Source of the DNA: Jacaranda mimosifolia | Taxonomy: Eukaryota > Streptophyta > Magnoliopsida > Lamiales > Bignoniaceae | DNA length: 64,000 bases | Assembly (NCBI GenBank): GCA_018894105.1 | Contig: CM032124.1 | Coordinates: 39,466,277 to 39,530,276 of the forward strand | Reading direction: 5' to 3' | Shown here: piece by piece, positions 1-11,050 of the stretch | Layout of the letters: every line of letters begins with the position of its first letter | Numbering within the stretch: the stretch's first letter is position 1 | Program-made: the position numbers and the translations under genes | Notes under the pieces: model-generated | Told to the model about the DNA's origin: nothing | Database searches by the model: none | Seen by the model: only the letters and a program-made list of their open reading frames with translations

Positions 1-792
1 GTAAGCATAAGCAAATGAAATAGAAAGGTGACAAAAAGATAAAGAACATTTGGGATGAGATTGAATTTGTTCCAACCCAAATAAATTGAACATAAATTGA
101 ATTGTATTTACTTTTTATTTAATTTCTAGTATAAAAAATATTAAATTTTAGGATAAAAAATATCATATTTGTTATGTGATTAATTTAATTATTTTGAGGA
201 AATTGATTAATAATAGGCATGCTCGAAAAATCACAAGTGATCACCTTAAAATCACTGAGAACTTGATTCCCTTTTTCATTTTTATTCACTCAAACTTAAT
301 TAAAAAATAGATTATTGACGTTCTTTTTTAAAATATTGGATGAGCCCAAATAAGCATAATTAACTTAAAAGTAGACTTTTGAAATGTTCATAAGCAATTA
401 CCTTAAATACATAAAAAGTTACGTCTCTTTTTCCTATTTTCGACGTATACTGATACTCTCTCCTCATTCATTTTTATTCATTTAAATTTGAATAGAGATT
501 TTTTTTTTTTTTTGATATTATTTTCATATTATAATATTTAATTTAATCGCATTAAAAATAAATTTTTGTGCATATCTAATCGAATCGAAAGAGAATCCAC
601 ATCAACCCTATACAAGTTGTGACATGCAAGTGTTGCCATGATTCATTCCATGTAATGTATCACAATCAATAAATTGATAGTCAAAAGTTTGGAATATTTA
701 GCAATTGGAAACTTATTCCATCCCATTAATTTCCTTGGATGGATGTCACAATATAGATCATGTGTATATATATATATATGTCATTATGTTTA

Positions 793-1708
793 GGGAACGC
801 TTGGATATATAGATAGGATTGATAAAATTATAATGATATGGTAAGATTATATTATTGAAGATGATATAATACTGTGTTTGGTGATTATGATTATATATTT
901 TGAATTTATATTTATTTTATCAATCCCTTGTTTGGATACAAGACTTAAATAATTGAGTTAATGAATTTACTAAAATAGCCATTATAATAAGACAAATTGA
1001 AATCCCAAGTTTTAAGGATAATAATGTTCAATTTTGTGAGTTTGCATGGGTATAAATGTCATAATCTTAATTTCTTATTCCTATCACTAATTTGGGTTAT
1101 ATAATCTGGACCAGGTGATGTGGTGAACAATCAATTGAATGTAGGATAAATGACCGGATTTTATATCAATTTTGGGCTTTTCTCATTACATCCAAACACT
1201 TGATATGGTTTGATAAAATTATCTATCAAGTCATGTCCAACAAACCAAACGTGCCATTGGGCTTGTTTGGATTTATAGATATGATTGATAAAATTATAAT
1301 GATATGGTGGGATTTCACTGTTAAAGATAATATAATATTGTGATTGGTGATTAGGATTACAAATTTTGGATATGTAGTTATTTTATCAATCCTATGTTTG
1401 GATACAAGGATTAAATAATTGAGCTAATAAATTTACTAAAATACCCATTGTAATAAGACAAATGAAAACCCCCCAATATTTGCATTCATTCTTTGCATGG
1501 CTATAATTGTCATGAGGCCAATTTTTTTATTCCTCCAACCATTTGGATTACACAATCAGAGGTCAAGTGGCTTGATACACAATCAATTGAATACATGATT
1601 ATTTATCGCGCCTACAATCAATCTTGAGCTTTTGTCATAAAAACCAAACACTTGACATGACTTGATAAAATTATCTATTAAGTCATGTCCAACAAATCAA
1701 ACGTGCCC
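793..1708. mobile_element. Two Tourist-like MITEs in tandem
   Basis: Two related copies of about 460 bp lie head to tail, at about 793-1256 and 1259-1708. Each begins with a G-rich end followed by a GTTTGGAT-like block and the shared stretch GATTGATAAAATTATAATG. Each ends with the inverted counterpart (TTGATAAAATTATCTAT, then CAAACGTGCC). The outer ends are flanked by TTA at 790-792 and TTA at 1709-1711, the target duplication expected of PIF/Harbinger elements. No transposase frame is present. The assignment rests on termini, target-site size and absence of coding capacity. Confidence 0.6.
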
Positions 1709-2556
1709 TTATAAGACAATATAATAATGAGCAATAATCTATTCTTCTAACATATTCGAATTTAAGTTTGGTAGAATATTTTCTTTTAACATAAATAAAT
1801 TTCCTATTAATAAAATTCTATTTATTGTTACTTTGTTGCTTGGCTGTGTTGAGTACAAAACATCTTTTGACATTTCTCTCTCGGGGCATCTTATGATGCC
1901 CCCCATTTGGAGCTGCCAGTCCCATTTATTCCTTCTAATCAACTGAACCAAAAATTCCTTTTCTTGATAAATTAGGTAAATGGGTTGTTAAAGTTATGTT
2001 TATTTTATTTTATTTATTTATTCTCCCTAACTATTTATCAGAAAAATAAATATTCGAATTATGGCATAACTGCCAAAAAGTTGTCTAATAAATGAATAAA
2101 ATAGCTAAGCAGAATTGATACTTTTGCGTTGCACTATCAAAAAATTTAAATATCTGTTATGAAAAATTATTACGAAATTAAGTTTTATAGTTATGACTTT
2201 TTGAAGCAAATAATTTTTTTAATTAATAAATAACAAAATTTATTAACTACCAGTCCGTAGCCTTGTTCATTGGAAATGCAATAAACTTATAATCATGTAT
2301 TATTCGTATAAAAATTAATAATATATGAAAAGAAATAATATCAGCCACGAATTAGTTGTAGTAAGGGTTAGCTATTACTTCAAATTTGATTAAATCAATT
2401 TTGTAGTTAAAATTATGAATTACAATTAACATCAACTTGCAGATTAATGATCGTAACTGATACTCTAGCTTTTTCTAATGTTAGGCTATATATATTTAGC
2501 CAATCGAGATTCCAATTTTTTGTAATTTCTATGTATTTATCTATTTTAATATCAAA

Positions 2557-2557
2557 C

Positions 2558-2631
<74 letters not shown>
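2557..2631. repeat. Compound trinucleotide microsatellite (TTA)n-(GTA)n
   Basis: About 11 TTA units run directly into about 13 GTA/TAG units without a break. The long Leu-Val and Thr-Asn homopolymer frames found here are translations of this tract, not genes. Confidence 0.95.
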
Positions 2632-2876
2632 TGCTTTGTTTGTTCCCATCCGATATGCAATCCCATTAATTGCTATATATATAATAGTTAGAATTATATA
2701 TGCATATCTTGATTAATTATACTGACTGTTTATTTTATATTTTATTTTACAAATATACATATGATCTACGATCAAATATATTAAAAATAAAACTATACAC
2801 TCGGTATTTAATATTTGTATTTAATACAAAATAAAAAATAATGTTATAACTGAACTGGTGAAACAAGAAGATATTC

Positions 2877-2990
2877 GAGCCGAGTGGCATGTGGCTCAGC
2901 GGCATAAGTCTCTCTCACATAATATGGGAGGTCAAGAGTTTGAGTTTGAATGAGCTCCTAATGTGCATGTGTATAAATTAAAAAAAAAAA
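2877..2990 (+). mobile_element. tRNA-type SINE, copy 1
   Basis: The unit starts GAGCCGAGTGGC, has an internal TGGCTCAGCGG (A-box-like) and GGTCAAGAGTTTGAGTTTGA (B-box-like), then CTCCTAATGTG and an A-run tail ending at 2990. It is flanked by a perfect 9-bp direct repeat AAGATATTC at 2868-2876 and 2991-2999. A body of about 110 bp, an A-rich 3' end and variable-length target duplications define a SINE. The same unit recurs at 10951-11050, 25894-25997 and 29608-29717. Confidence 0.75.
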
Positions 2991-3156
2991 AAGATATTCA
3001 AAAATTTCGAAATTAATAGAAAATAAATTCAAGATTAGCATCCTAACTATCTGGAATTAAAGATATTTAATTACGTATCTATCCTTTTATCCTTCAATAA
3101 GAAGACATATTCTATCTGGAATCAGAGTTCTACATTATCTACACAACTCGGCCGAA

Positions 3157-3200
3157 CCCCCCCGCCCCCCCCCCCCCCCTCTCTATATATACACACACAC
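3157..3200 (+). promoter_or_regulatory. C-tract, TATA box and CA repeat upstream of the LEA gene
   Basis: A C7-G-C15 run (3157-3179) is followed directly by TCTCTATATATA, a TATA box at about 3184-3190, and then a short CA repeat. The TATA box is about 105 bp upstream of the LEA start codon at 3294, leaving room for a short 5' leader. Its use as a core promoter is inferred from position. Confidence 0.55.
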
Positions 3201-3293
3201 ACTGAACCCTACACACAAACAGATTAAAAATTTCTCTCCAGCTATACATACATATCAATATATCTATCACCACTATTGAGTGTAATTAAAAAC

Positions 3294-3746
3294 ATGGCCA
3301 AGACCCTCAACAGCCTTTTCTCTCTCAGGTTAGTATTATTAATGCTCAAAATTTCTCATGCAATGTGTGTGTGTGTGTGTGTGGATGCATGCATGAATGG
3401 AAGACGTACGGTTCTTCCGACAAAGTATATAAGGATTTTCTTGTTTTTAGTTTCCTTTTTATGTCTGGTGATATGATTTTTTGTATAAATATGTAACAGG
3501 AGAGTATACGCAGTGGCGGCGGCGGCTGAGAATGTAAAAGTCCCGCCGTCGTCTCCGGCGGTGTCTGTCATAAGAAAGGTGGCGGATTCAGGGAAAGATC
3601 AGACGAAAGAAGAAAGATTATCGAGAAAGGAAGAGTTCTGGATGAGAGACCCCAAGACCGGAAACTGGATACCGGAGAGCCATTTCGGCGACGTCGACGT
3701 TGCAGAGCTCAGGGAGAAGCTTCTCTCCAAGAAGCCAAACCTCTGA
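3294..3746 (+). CDS. LEA_3 / SAG21-like late embryogenesis abundant protein, mitochondrial type
   Basis: Two exons, 3294-3328 and 3500-3746, joined at CAG|GTTAGT and ACAG|G, encode 93 residues. The N-terminus (MAKTLNSLFSLRRVYAVAAA) is Arg- and hydroxyl-rich without acidic residues, a typical mitochondrial presequence. The C-terminal half carries the LEA_3 signature: a W-x-R-D-P-K-T-G-N-W-I-P-E block (about residues 61-73) and A-E-L-R-E-K-L-L (about 81-88). This family is small (about 90-110 residues), induced by drought, oxidative stress and senescence in relatives such as Arabidopsis SAG21, and acts in mitochondria by a poorly defined protective role. The first exon is only 35 nt, and the intron contains a GT repeat at 3366-3381. 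An AATAAA lies near 3849. Family assignment is firm; stress induction is inferred from the family. Confidence 0.88.
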
Positions 3747-3749
3747 TGA

Positions 3750-5891
3750 TATATAATTGTGAGAATTTTAGCAGCAACTATATATAAATGTCTATCTTTT
3801 AAGGATGTTATTTCTGTTTTACAAATGTGTCAAGATCGCGGGTATATTAATAAAGGGCTCGTTAGAAGTGATATATAAGCAAATGGATACAGTTTAAGTC
3901 TATTAGAATAGAATATTTTAATTTTATGTTTGGTTGGTAAGATTAATATATAAATAAATTTATTATTATATTATTTATACTTTTTAATAAGTTTTTCACA
4001 ATGTTCTCATTCTTTTCCATTCTTAGGAACAATGTTTAATTGGAAACAAGATAAAAAAATAGGTCTTCTTTGATATTTGTAATTCTTATCACACCAAATC
4101 AAGCATTCCTCCATTCGATCTATTTTCCAAAAGCAACAATAAATAATATTGGGCCTAAAATTTATCAAGAGTTTTTATCAATTGAAACAAAAATTATAAG
4201 AAGTTTGATTAGATATGTATCACACCCAGTCAAACTAAGCAAACAAGGGCAAAGGGTACAAAGTATCCTTGTGACTAATGGTTAGATATTTGCTTGATTG
4301 GCTTTGGTTATAGAAGAATTAGCAGATGTGCTCTGTGTTTCATTAAGAAATAGAAAATTTACGTGCAACATCGTTCATAAAAATTCGATATATCGACATT
4401 ATGTCATTGGGCATATATAGATAGAATTTTCGTACGTTTTTATTGGAGAATGTTGATAGAAACTTTCAAAATTTGGAATTTATTTAGAATATTCAATAAC
4501 TTTATTTATGATACTGAAATAAATTCTTCATGTGTTATTCTGTATGCTACTGTATTATTTACAAAAATGAAGTTGTAGTGTCAGGTTCTTCATGAAAATT
4601 GATGATATTATAATGGGTACGGCCCAAATGCTAACGGGGTGTTTGGTTTCATTTTCAAACCCCCTTTTCATTTTTATGTGGGAATAAAAATTGAAAATAA
4701 GCATTTTCTAACAATTTTTTTTTCCAAAAAAAGTACATATTTTCTTCCTAAAATTTATTTCTAAATCTACCCGATCATCCTATTATACATCAATCAAATT
4801 TAAATTTGATTTGACATAAAGTTACCTATTATCATTTTTAAATTAATAAAATATACATATATTTTAAAAAGTAAATCTTTTTAAACATAAAAAATATAAA
4901 TTAAACTACTTTTCAATTCTACAACCTATTATAATCATTACTTTCCAACTTTTCATCCAAACACATATCAATTTCCATTTTTATTTCATAACTAACTTTT
5001 CAACTTTTAGAAATGAGTGGAAATGAAAATGACTTTGGAAATAAAACCAAACGGGCTATAAAAGAATCATTTGTGTGCCATGAAAATAGATCACTACAAG
5101 GCATATTTAGCATATAAGTTTCTATTTCAAAAGAAATTTATGTAAAGTTACCTATAAGTGGTACAAGTCGAGTTATTGATGTGAAATAAACTCAGAAAAC
5201 AAAAATATTCTAGTTATATTCTAAACCCACTCTTTCCATTTTCTACTATTCCAGAAATAAAAACTATCACCTTTTAGAACATTTCACCCAAAATAATTTT
5301 TATTTTCATTTCAAAATACATTCTCCAATAATTTATATATATTTTATCAATAACCTATACATGTTCTCTCTCTCTCTTTTTATTCCATTATTTCTATCTT
5401 ATTCCATTATTTCTATTTCTTTCCACCTACAATCTATTAAAATCAATATAATAATTACATTTCCAACATTTCATCCAAATACATTTTCATTTTCACATCA
5501 CATCACATAACTAATTCTTTCTAAAAATTCTTACTATTTTAGAAATGATGAAAATGGAAATAAAATGATGAAAATGGAAATAAAACCAAACAGCCCCTCG
5601 TAATTTGTATGATGGCATAGTAACAAACTCATAAAAAAAATATACAGTTCTGCAAGAGATATGGGTATCATAAAAGGCATTTAAACGTCAATGAAAACAA
5701 AAATTTGGCACGCGTGACCAAATAACGCACTCTCACAATTCGGCTGGGATTCACAGTTGGGACTAAAATTGCACAGCAGCAGAGACTATGAAGTTCATTA
5801 GTGGTCTGTAAAAGAAAACGAAGAAGCTATTGCAGTTGCCTGAATACAGTACTAGCAACTGCAATACTAGGAAAATTTGATCAAACCCATG
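3750..5891. other. Intergenic region with MITE ends
   Basis: No gene is seen between the LEA gene and the eIF2B-alpha stop codon. The stretch is AT-rich. It holds one MITE-like inverted repeat (4635-5056) and, at about 5543-5597, a 20-bp tandem duplication followed by CCAAACAGCCCC, which looks like the right end of a related element whose left end I could not place. Confidence 0.6.
4635..5056. mobile_element. MITE-like element, GGG-GTTTGGTTT family
   Basis: The left end GGGGTGTTTGGTTTCATTT near 4636 is matched in inverse by AAATAAAACCAAACGGGC ending at 5056. The interior is AT-rich and non-coding. The ends resemble those of the better-preserved element at 38370-38698. No clean target duplication is visible, so this copy is degraded. 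Confidence 0.5.
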
Positions 5892-8726
5892 TTACAGGTA
5901 TAGCTGGATGAGCTCGTCGCTTACTACAGATGGTGTTAGAACACCTAGATCTGTAAAGAGTAAGGTGAGATACTGTGGAGGTGTATAATCCCGAGCAGAT
6001 TTTTCAACCTCGACCTTGGAGGGAATTGGTACCCCAAAATCAATCGGGCGCAGGGCGGGCACCATGTCTTTTTGATCCAGAGGATAAAGACGGGCAAACT
6101 GCAACAACAAACATCAGAGGAACTTCTCAACTGAAGCTAAACAATAACTATCAGACTCTTTGCTTCAGATGAAATCTAATAAGAAATTTAATCACCAGCC
6201 ACGGTTGTACAGTAGCCCTTTTTCTTTAGATGACATAGTTTATCACTCCGGTTTAATGTCAGCAAGATAAATGATTTGACTTACCTTGTAGCTTTCAGCA
6301 GCAACATAAACTGGTTTATTCATGCTTTTAGCGATCAATGCAATTTGGTAGGTACCCATCATATTTATTATGCCTCCACTTTCGACCACCCCATCTGCTC
6401 CAACAAACACCATGTCTACTTCATCCATGCTATATGCCACGGCAGAGTCTATTAAGAGCTTAACAGGGACGTCAAGCTTGGCGAGTTCATCGGATAATCG
6501 CAGCCCTGTCCTGTCCGGCCTCCCCTCTGCATGTCATAGTTATCTGGTAGTATTAAATATCTTGCTTCTAGTTCAAATCAGATGGAATTAAACATCTCAC
6601 TTCTAGCTCAAAATGAGGAAAACTTGAATACTCATGTGAGAATGTTTATCCATACAAATGACCAAATAGTGGGCATGCATGCATGTCACCTGTACAGAGA
6701 ACTCGAAAGAATTTTTTATTCTGTGCTGCTGTTCTCAAAGCTTCCAGCACAACTCGGGAGAAGCCATGCACCAAGATGGTACAACCGTCAAAAATAAAAT
6801 CTTGAGTAAGCATGGCAATTATTCTTCGAGCCTAACATTAGAAAGATGAGTAAAAAGCTTTCAGGGTATTTTGACAAATGCAAATTGGCACGCAAGGAAT
6901 GAAAAACACTTCAGAGTCCAACAATATCTAGCCAAATGTACCTTATATGATATCTCGCCAAACTTCTCAGCACGCTCAAGAAGTCGAGACTTTGCTGAAT
7001 CGAAGTCCTCATATTCTAAGGCTGTGGTTCTTGTCACATAGCGCATGAACAGATCACAGCCAGCTGTTAAAGAGATGGAAGTAGTGTCCCATGACTGCAT
7101 AAATACAGGCATTCACGAAATTAGCTGATTGGGTTCCTCTCACATTCTTCAGTGAACTGTTTATGTGGTATCACTCAGTGTTCTATGATGCATCCATGTT
7201 ATTGATTTCTTAACAAGATAAGCAAAGTAGTAAAATGTGTTTCCACAGATAACAAACATGTGGTTCACATGCACAAATAGTACCGAAGTTAGAATTGAAG
7301 AAGGAAGTACAGACGACAAAATTAATCGTTTTTCCCGTCATTATAGACAGTAACCGAATAATTCAACATATGTTGACAACCACTAACATCTCACACGAGA
7401 AACTCTTCTTCAGATTACATGTACCTAGCTCTTCGACTGCTAAAGTCGGATTGCTTCAGGCCTGACTCCAACTCAACTTTTAAATTTGACAAGCATAATT
7501 TATATATTGACTGCTAATGGTGGCATGGTACCTACTCCATAATTACGAAGTTCTTACTTCATTTAAATACATAGCCACCCATTTTGCAGTTGCCGAAATT
7601 ATTTCCGGAAACCAAATCCAAAACCTCTGCAATATAATTGATTCTAAATTAATCCCAACATTCTTCATTAAAATAAAAATCTAAATACTCACAACTAATG
7701 TTGACGAAGCACAAGAAACCAACTACACCCAAACCCATTAAAGCATTTATCAATAAGCCGTTTCGCACCAGTATCAACTATCAAACTATAAGTTCAGAAC
7801 ATTGAGCTAACTTCAATTAAAAGAAATTGTCCTCCCATGGCATGAACTAGCAGCAGCATGCAGTTAGTTTACGTTTAAAGGAAAAGAGTGATGCAAGGAT
7901 TTTTCAGAAATTGTGCAGTACAGTGTTTATTTGCTATTTGCTTTTACCTTCAATAATTTCATAATTTGATTAAGTGTAAGCTATTATTGTATCTTTTGCT
8001 TTTCAATTTCATCTGCAACATACTCAATTCAGTCAGAAAACTATAGAACTTCTTTAACTCCTCCAAAGGAACAGGCCCTAAGAGGGCTTCATTTCTGCAT
8101 TCTGAAATTCAACATAATTCTCGGTATCAATGAACTAAAGCCATAGCAAATGACTGAACTGAGTTAAAACACTTCACTTCAAATCTCAATACATTTTCAA
8201 AATTCCAACTTTACGAGCTCAATTATAACAACACAAACACGCTGTAAATTGATAACAATAGCTCAAAGAAATAAAAAAGCTCACGTACTTTCAGCGAATC
8301 AGAGGCTTTCTTAAGCTCAATTTCAAGCTCCATCATCGTCGTAGCTTGACTCGACCGAATAACTGAAGCCAAAGCCCTAATCGCCGCCACAGCCTCCGCC
8401 AATTCCGGCTGTTTCCGCCAATTATTAAACTCATCCACCACGCTAAACCCCTTACTATCCTCATCCCCACCAAATACATAATTCTCCGACCCGGCGTCGT
8501 CCGGATTTCCGCCGACTGCAGCTTGCGCTTGAGCCAACCAATCACTCGTCACCACACCATGGTGCGCGGCGCGCGTTTGATAGTACATTGAGATATTAGG
8601 GTTAGGGTTCTCGGCTGCCATGGCGGTGGAAGCGGGGGAGAGAGGACGACTCTCGGGGTTCGTTACGGTGTCGTTTTGTTGCTGCTGCCGTTTGTCGAGG
8701 ATGAAAGACGCTGATCTATACCACAT
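5892..8726 (-). CDS. Translation initiation factor eIF2B subunit alpha
   Basis: Five exons on the minus strand (8289-8726, 6942-7094, 6690-6831, 6285-6526, 5892-6098) join in frame to 393 residues. eIF2B is the guanine-nucleotide exchange factor for eIF2; alpha is one of its regulatory subunits (alpha/beta/delta) and belongs to the IF-2B fold. Visible hallmarks include LTAGCDLFMRYVTR, ILVHGFSRVVLEAL, the EGRPDRTGLRLSDEL block, VDMVFVGADGVVESGGIINMMGTYQIAL and the C-terminal DYTPPQYLTLLFTDLGVLTP. The long N-terminal exon is poorly conserved and plant-specific in style. Start choice: the first ATG (8726) gives MWYRSASFILDK. A second in-frame ATG at 8621 (residue 36) sits in a better context (CCGCCATGG) and would give 358 residues. 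Intron 1 is 1,194 bp. Cytosolic. Identity is certain from the assembled sequence; the start is not. Confidence 0.93.
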
Positions 8727-9156
8727 CTGTCCCTTTTGTGAAATTTACAACTTTTCAAGGGTTTAATGATAAATAGTACAAATGAGAATCAGAAGTTGTG
8801 CGATTCTGCGGCGGAGGCGAAAAGTCTCAGGTGAGATTTGTCGGAAGATTCCGGTGGGTTTAAGACATAACTGTGGAAGTTCAGGCTTAATACTTCTGCT
8901 AATTATGTGCTTAAACAAAAATTACTTTTGCTAATTACGTCCTTAAACAAAAAAATTGTATTATTTGCATTTTACCCCCCAAAGTTTTTCGTTTCATGCA
9001 CATTGCTCCCCAATTTAGTCTAATTGATCAAATTTTCTATTGCCTCTAATTCTTTTTGTTTATTTATTTAATTTTTTATACACATATTTAACAAGAATTT
9101 ATTATTATTGAACCTCGAACATTAAAATATTCGTTACCATCAAGCTTGGAATCTCA

Positions 9157-9676
9157 ATCCAATGGTGTGCATTTTGTTAAACCAAACTGAACCAAATCGA
9201 AAATTTGGTTAACTGAAAATCAAACCAAATTGGACAGTTTGGTTTTCGATTTTAACCGAAAAATTCCTGTTTGGTTTGGTTTTGTGGTTAATTGATTTTT
9301 TAATTTTTTGAAAAAAAATAAAAATTTAATGGACATGAAATGGAGCCTGAACAATAATGGGCATGTTCTCAAAATATAATATTCAACAAGAATGGGGCCT
9401 GTTTTTCAACATAAAATGAAATGCTGCAACCTATTAAGCAATTAAATGGGCCTGTTCAAGAGTAATTTGAGTGATGATTTTTGAAAAAAATAAAAAAGAA
9501 AAGGAAAAATGGCTTATGGTTCGAATTTTTTTCTCTTATTAAAAACCAAACCTAACCGAACAACCAAAAAATCAAAAACCAAAATCGAACCATATTTTTA
9601 TGGTCCGATTTGATTTAGACCAATTGTTTCCTGTTCAATTCAGTTCGGTCGGTTAACCAGACTGATGCACACCCTA
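9157..9676. mobile_element. hAT-like MITE with GGTGTGCA ends
   Basis: The left end GGTGTGCATTTTGTTAAACC (from 9163) is mirrored by GGTTAACCAGACTGATGCACACC ending near 9673. The interior contains repeated inverted GGTTTGGTTTT/AAAACCAAACC blocks and no coding frame. AATCTCA at 9150-9156 and again at 9677-9683 may be a target duplication. If so, the left end carries about three extra bases relative to the right. Superfamily is inferred from end sequence and duplication size. Confidence 0.5.
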
Positions 9677-10950
9677 AATCTCACACTTGTATATGTCAGA
9701 GTTATATCATTAAGTCAATTGACCATTTGATCGTTTATTAAGAGTCTCATCGTTTATTTTGATTTTTTAATGATGTTAGAATTAAATGAATATTTTGATG
9801 AGGAAAATTCACATTGATTATCTAGACTAAATAATATATAATTGATCTTAAAATTTGGGGTCTAAATTTATGTTAACATCGACAATTTGGAATAAATGAG
9901 ATAAAAAATATTTAAGGTTGATGACTCAAGTTGTGCCGAAATAAGAATTAAGTAAAAAAAATATACATATTTGTCATTAAAATAAATAAATAAACATATC
10001 TATGATAAATAATGTGTGTATGTTAGTTGGGCAAGAATGATGAACCATTTTTAGATAATGAAATTGACAATTTGAGTCAGAACAAATACAAGAGTTTATG
10101 TTGAGAGGGGATGTTAGATTTTGAAATAAATATGACTTTTATTTACAATTTAGATATTAAAGGTAATAAAATCTCGGTAACCTCAACCGTATGCTTATTG
10201 TTGATTAATTAAAATTTAAATATAGTTCTAAAGAGATTAAGTATAATAATGTCAATTTTGTTATATAATTTACCATCAGTCGCTGAAAGTTAAATTTTTT
10301 TTATATATAATTACTTGTTACTGATTAATTGATTAATTAACATCATTCTTATAATTACATGTGTACGTTTCGAAACTTAAATTAAATAATCTCATATACA
10401 TATGTATTTGTGACGAAAATAAATAAATAAATAAAAACGAACAACAACCACCTAACAATTTATGGTGCACAAGACCAAAACTATCTTGCTATGGACCTTC
10501 TTTGGTCTCATTCTGGGCCCATGGGTGAGTCTGAAGCTAGATTTTGGACTGGCCCATATATTCATCATTTTTTTTAAACCCCCCTTTTTAATCATTATTT
10601 ATTTAATATTACAGTTGATAACAATGATTTATCTCATATAAAAAGGGGTATATAAGGTGTACCCGATAAAACTTATAAGTAAACCAGATATAAAAATGCC
10701 AACTATAATTGTTGTTTTCATTGTGATTATATAATTTCAAGACCCCGACGGATCTATCATAAAATCATTTATTTACAACGAAATGACATACAAAGTCGAC
10801 ATATCTCAATTAATATAATAAGATTTATGGCTACACATAAAAATAATAAGATTCAATGACAAATATGAAATAAATTTTTTGGCATCGTAGATGGCCTATC
10901 AATTATCACTGGAGAAATAAAAAACTCATAATAAAGTTATTTAATTTATG

Positions 10951-11050
10951 CCGAGTAGCTCGTGGTCCAACGGTATAAATCTTCTATATTATATGGAAGA
11001 GTTCGAACCCGAACAGACTACTGATATGTGTGTGTATAGATTAAAAAAAA
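10951..11050 (+). mobile_element. tRNA-type SINE, copy 2
   Basis: A 100-bp unit starts CCGAGTAGCTCGTGGTCCAA, contains the B-box-like GAGTTCGAACCCGAAC, and ends in ATAGATT plus an A-run. It is bracketed by a perfect 14-bp direct repeat TTATTTAATTTATG (10937-10950 and 11051-11064). This is the clearest insertion of the family in the window and fixes both ends of the element. Confidence 0.85.

Noticed and set aside
2413..2716. Open frames across the trinucleotide repeat on both strands
   Set aside because: The translations are homopolymer runs of Thr/Asn or Leu/Val produced by the microsatellite, with no other features.
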